Positions 61,859 to 64,000 of a stretch of DNA of 64,000 nucleotides are shown here, piece by piece. The notes below the pieces were generated by a model that saw only the letters and a program-made list of their open reading frames with translations, did not search any database and was not told the DNA's origin. The stretch's first letter is position 1; each line of letters opens with the position of its first letter. Position numbers and translations under genes: made by a program. The DNA is taken from positions 829,501 to 893,500 of the forward strand of contig NC_014828.1 in assembly GCF_000178115.2 (NCBI RefSeq), read 5' to 3'. The DNA comes from Ethanoligenens harbinense YUAN-3 (GTDB lineage: Bacteria; Bacillota; Clostridia; Oscillospirales; Ethanoligenentaceae).

Positions 61859-62719
61859 TTAGTATTTGAGGCCCGGGTTGAAGAAGCCCACAAGGCAACC
61901 GAAAAAGGCGACGGCTACGAGGATGAGCATCACAATGACCGGGGAGAGGTTCTTTTTGGTCATCAGCCACCAGCAGAAGATAACGGTGGCGGCGGTCAGC
62001 AGACCGGGGTAGATATTGTTGAGCGTTTTTTGCAGGTCGAGGATGGTCACTTTGCCGTTCATAATCGTCAGCGCGGTGGTGACATGGATCCAGGAGGCCG
62101 ACACGCCGCCGATAACGATGGTGCCGATCATGGTGATGGCTTCGCGCATGGCGTTGGCTTTTTCACCGACGAGGATCTCCACGGCGCGGCCGCCGAGACG
62201 GTAGCCGAGGTTGAACAGGAAGCGCATGCCGAAGATGGCGATGAGGTTCCAGACCACCATGTAGAAGATCGGACCGAGCGGGGAACCGCCGCCGGACATA
62301 CCCAGCGAAACGCCCAACAGGATCGGGATGAGTGTGCCGACTACCAGCGAGTCGCCGATGCCGGCGAGCGGGCCCATGAGACCGGCGCGGATGGCGTTGA
62401 TCGCTTCGCTGTCGATCGGCTCACCGTTTGCTTTGGCTTCTTCCATGCCGACCGTCATGCCTACCACCACGGAACCGACCTGCGGCTCGGTGTTGAAGAA
62501 TACACGGTAGGTCTCCATAGCCTCGATCTGCTCTTCCTTGGTGTCATAGAGCTCTTCGATGACCGGCAACATGGCGCACATATAGCCGAAGGTCTGCATA
62601 TGCTCCTGGGAGAAACAGGTGAGGTTGCCGTAAAACCATTCGCGGAAGGATTTTTTCAAGGTCTTTTGCGATACCTTTTTTACAGGCGTTTGGATCGTCT
62701 TTTCAGCAGTAGCAGCCAT
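61859..62719 (-). CDS. PTS mannose/fructose/sorbose family IID component
   Basis: A 286-residue IID subunit. The N-terminal cytoplasmic part carries FSQEHMQTFGYMCAMLPVIEELY, and the family GPLAGIGDSLVVGTLIPIL and LFNLGYRLGGRAVE segments follow. TM segments are in the C-terminal half. It pairs with the IIC protein for transport. ATG 62719 is 1 bp after the IIC stop. Confidence 0.93.
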   Translation of the reverse strand: MAATAEKTIQTPVKKVSQKTLKKSFREWFYGNLTCFSQEHMQTFGYMCAMLPVIEELYDTKEEQIEAMETYRVFFNTEPQVGSVVVGMTVGMEEAKANGEPIDSEAINAIRAGLMGPLAGIGDSLVVGTLIPILLGVSLGMSGGGSPLGPIFYMVVWNLIAIFGMRFLFNLGYRLGGRAVEILVGEKANAMREAITMIGTIVIGGVSASWIHVTTALTIMNGKVTILDLQKTLNNIYPGLLTAATVIFCWWLMTKKNLSPVIVMLILVAVAFFGCLVGFFNPGLKY

Positions 62720-62720
62720 T

Positions 62721-63587
62721 TCAGATATCCTCCTCATCATCGTCAGTTGTGGACAATTCGCCCGACGAGGTAGCAATCGCCGCCTTTTTGCTTGCTTTCA
62801 AGGCGACCATCTGGATGTTGTAGGTGATGACGGCGAAGAACCCGGCGACCAGCGCGGCCGAAACAAGGTTCAGGCCCATGATGGCGCAGAGGGTGAAGCC
62901 GAAGAAGAAACTGAGAAAATGAACTGGTTTGGTGATGACCTGTTTGAGCAGGATCGCAATACCGACGGCAGGAAGCAGGCTGCCCAGAGTGAACAGTGTC
63001 TTCATGGCGATGCCGTCCATCGGCAGGTAGGTTTTGATGGCGCTGACCATGGAGGAACCGACCAGGTTGATGGCAAACGCGGGGATAAAGCTGCAGATGA
63101 TGTGCGAGATCCACGGCAGGCCTTTATTGACCAGGTAGACCCTGTGCAGATTGCCCTCCTCGATGGCTTTCCAACCGATGTGCTGCCACACCAGGTTGAT
63201 GGTGGCGGTCAAGTAGAAGAGCACGGTGCCCACGGTGCCCACGGCGGCGCCCAAGCTGGTGGCCAGCTGCTGTGCCTGCGTGGTGGCTGGGGAGATGCCC
63301 AGGCCTTTGATGGCCATGATGGCGAGCGGGATGCCGATGTAGCTGACGGCACGCACGTCGGCCGAAACGGTGCCGCCCGGCGTGACCAGTGCGATGTACA
63401 CGATCTGGATCGCCGCGCCGACGATGACGCCGGTGGTCACATCCCCCATGATGAGACCGACGATCAGGCCCGCAACCAGCGGACGGCCGAGCGTGTAGTT
63501 GCCGATGGTGGTACCGCCCATACCGGGGAGACTGGCCAAGCATGCAAACAGGCCCAGCAGGGCTGCCTGCAGAATGTTGATTGACAT
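62721..63587 (-). CDS. PTS mannose/fructose/sorbose family IIC component
   Basis: A 288-residue IIC channel subunit. The start INILQAALLGLFACLASLPG, GRPLVAGLIVGLIMGDVTTG and VYIALVTPGGTVSADVRAV are typical. Its C-terminus is acidic (TTDDDEEDI). ATG 63587 is chosen over the upstream frame. It lies between IIB (36 bp upstream) and IID. Confidence 0.93.
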   Translation of the reverse strand: MSINILQAALLGLFACLASLPGMGGTTIGNYTLGRPLVAGLIVGLIMGDVTTGVIVGAAIQIVYIALVTPGGTVSADVRAVSYIGIPLAIMAIKGLGISPATTQAQQLATSLGAAVGTVGTVLFYLTATINLVWQHIGWKAIEEGNLHRVYLVNKGLPWISHIICSFIPAFAINLVGSSMVSAIKTYLPMDGIAMKTLFTLGSLLPAVGIAILLKQVITKPVHFLSFFFGFTLCAIMGLNLVSAALVAGFFAVITYNIQMVALKASKKAAIATSSGELSTTDDDEEDI

Positions 63588-63623
63588 GGGATCACCCATC
63601 CTTTCCAATTACCCTCAGGTTTG

Positions 63624-64000
63624 TTAATCTTTATATCCAAACTGGCCGCGGAATTTTTCCCATGGCCCGATGGCGGCTTCTTTGATCAGGGCGAAATTGA
63701 TTTTATACCCGGCTTTGTAGATACGTTCCAGCGCCTCCGCTTCTTCTTTCGTGATGGACTGGTTGTTGCCGAGTTTGACGGTGCCGGGGCGGTCGTTGCA
63801 CGGCCCGATGATGACTTCCTTGATGCCGGGCTGGAATTTGTCATCCGCCAGAATCTTGGCCATGGTGAGCGGCTCTTTGGTGATGAGGAAATACCGGCTG
63901 TCGGAATCCAGCACCTTCTGGCATTTTGTTTTCCATTCCTCATAGGTCCAGACGAAGGTTTTTTTGCCGGCTGCGGCGTTTTTGTATGCCGCCTTGAGCA
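63624..64000 (-). CDS. PTS mannose/fructose/sorbose family IIB component (cut by window end)
   Basis: The frame is open through the window edge, with 124 codons visible of the C-terminal part. The region IKEVIIGPCNDRPGTVKL and the end GPWEKFRGQFGYKD fit a sorbose-type IIB subunit. The active-site histidine would lie N-terminal to this part, outside the window. An in-frame ATG at 63914 is internal. With IIC, IID, the small protein and the HAD phosphatase it forms one minus-strand operon. Confidence 0.75.
   Translation of the reverse strand, partial: LKAAYKNAAAGKKTFVWTYEEWKTKCQKVLDSDSRYFLITKEPLTMAKILADDKFQPGIKEVIIGPCNDRPGTVKLGNNQSITKEEAEALERIYKAGYKINFALIKEAAIGPWEKFRGQFGYKD

Overview
The window reads as chromosome of a spore-forming, Gram-positive anaerobe of the class Clostridia with fairly high G+C. 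The evidence is sporulation genes (spoIID and a SpoIIQ-type gene with a matching sigma-F promoter), a cysteine T-box leader, a NiCo riboswitch, GGAGG-type ribosome binding sites, several TTG/GTG starts, and Firmicutes-type Ddl, MurI, YwiB-like, RecD2 and ComF proteins. An Oscillospirales/Ruminococcaceae-like host is my best guess from the gene mix. The genus cannot be fixed from sequence alone. I see no phage, insertion sequence or CRISPR array.

Layout. 1-2.7 kb: end of a Leloir galactose operon (galK-galT-galE). 2.7-3.2 kb: a 54-bp palindrome and tRNA-Leu. 3.2-7.3 kb: ddl, murI, a ywiB-like gene and argS. 7.5-9.5 kb: a metallophosphoesterase and metA, the latter behind a strong promoter and a perfect palindrome. 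9.6-17.6 kb: mostly minus-strand cell-shape and sporulation genes (mreB/mbl, comF, recD2, GNAT, spoIIQ, spoIID) with a divergent MerR/flavoreductase pair. 17.8-25.5 kb: citrate synthase, a membrane protein, T-box-cysE-cysS-lysR, an oxidoreductase and rpiA. 25.6-30.2 kb: a NiCo riboswitch in front of a P-type ATPase, an sdpR-sdpI pair and an SGNH hydrolase. 30.5-33.4 kb: apbE, a polyferredoxin with a flavinylation domain, and a ferritin-like protein. 33.5-34.7 kb: an orphan MsmX/UgpC-type ATPase.

35-47 kb holds a complete type IV pilus system as two convergent operons. The plus strand carries prepilin peptidase, PilB, PilT and two major prepilins. The minus strand carries PilC, PilM, PilN, PilO, a PilX-like beta-repeat protein, two minor prepilins and, as last gene, a SigB/F/G-type sigma factor. 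47.3-50 kb: fetAB-like exporter genes and a second galE. 50.3-55.3 kb: a BMP-type nucleoside ABC importer with a structured leader. 55.5-57.2 kb: an acetyltransferase and a Ser-Thr-Asp-Trp tRNA cluster. 57.8-60.5 kb: a chemoreceptor with a long HAMP tandem. 60.7-64 kb: a mannose-family PTS operon cut by the window edge.

The most notable items are the NiCo riboswitch on a P-type ATPase that lacks the usual cobalt/nickel CPx/SPC motif, the sigma factor inside the pilus operon, the poly-HAMP receptor, the ApbE/flavinylated polyferredoxin module, a SpoIIQ with two lost zinc ligands, and the palindrome at the metA promoter.
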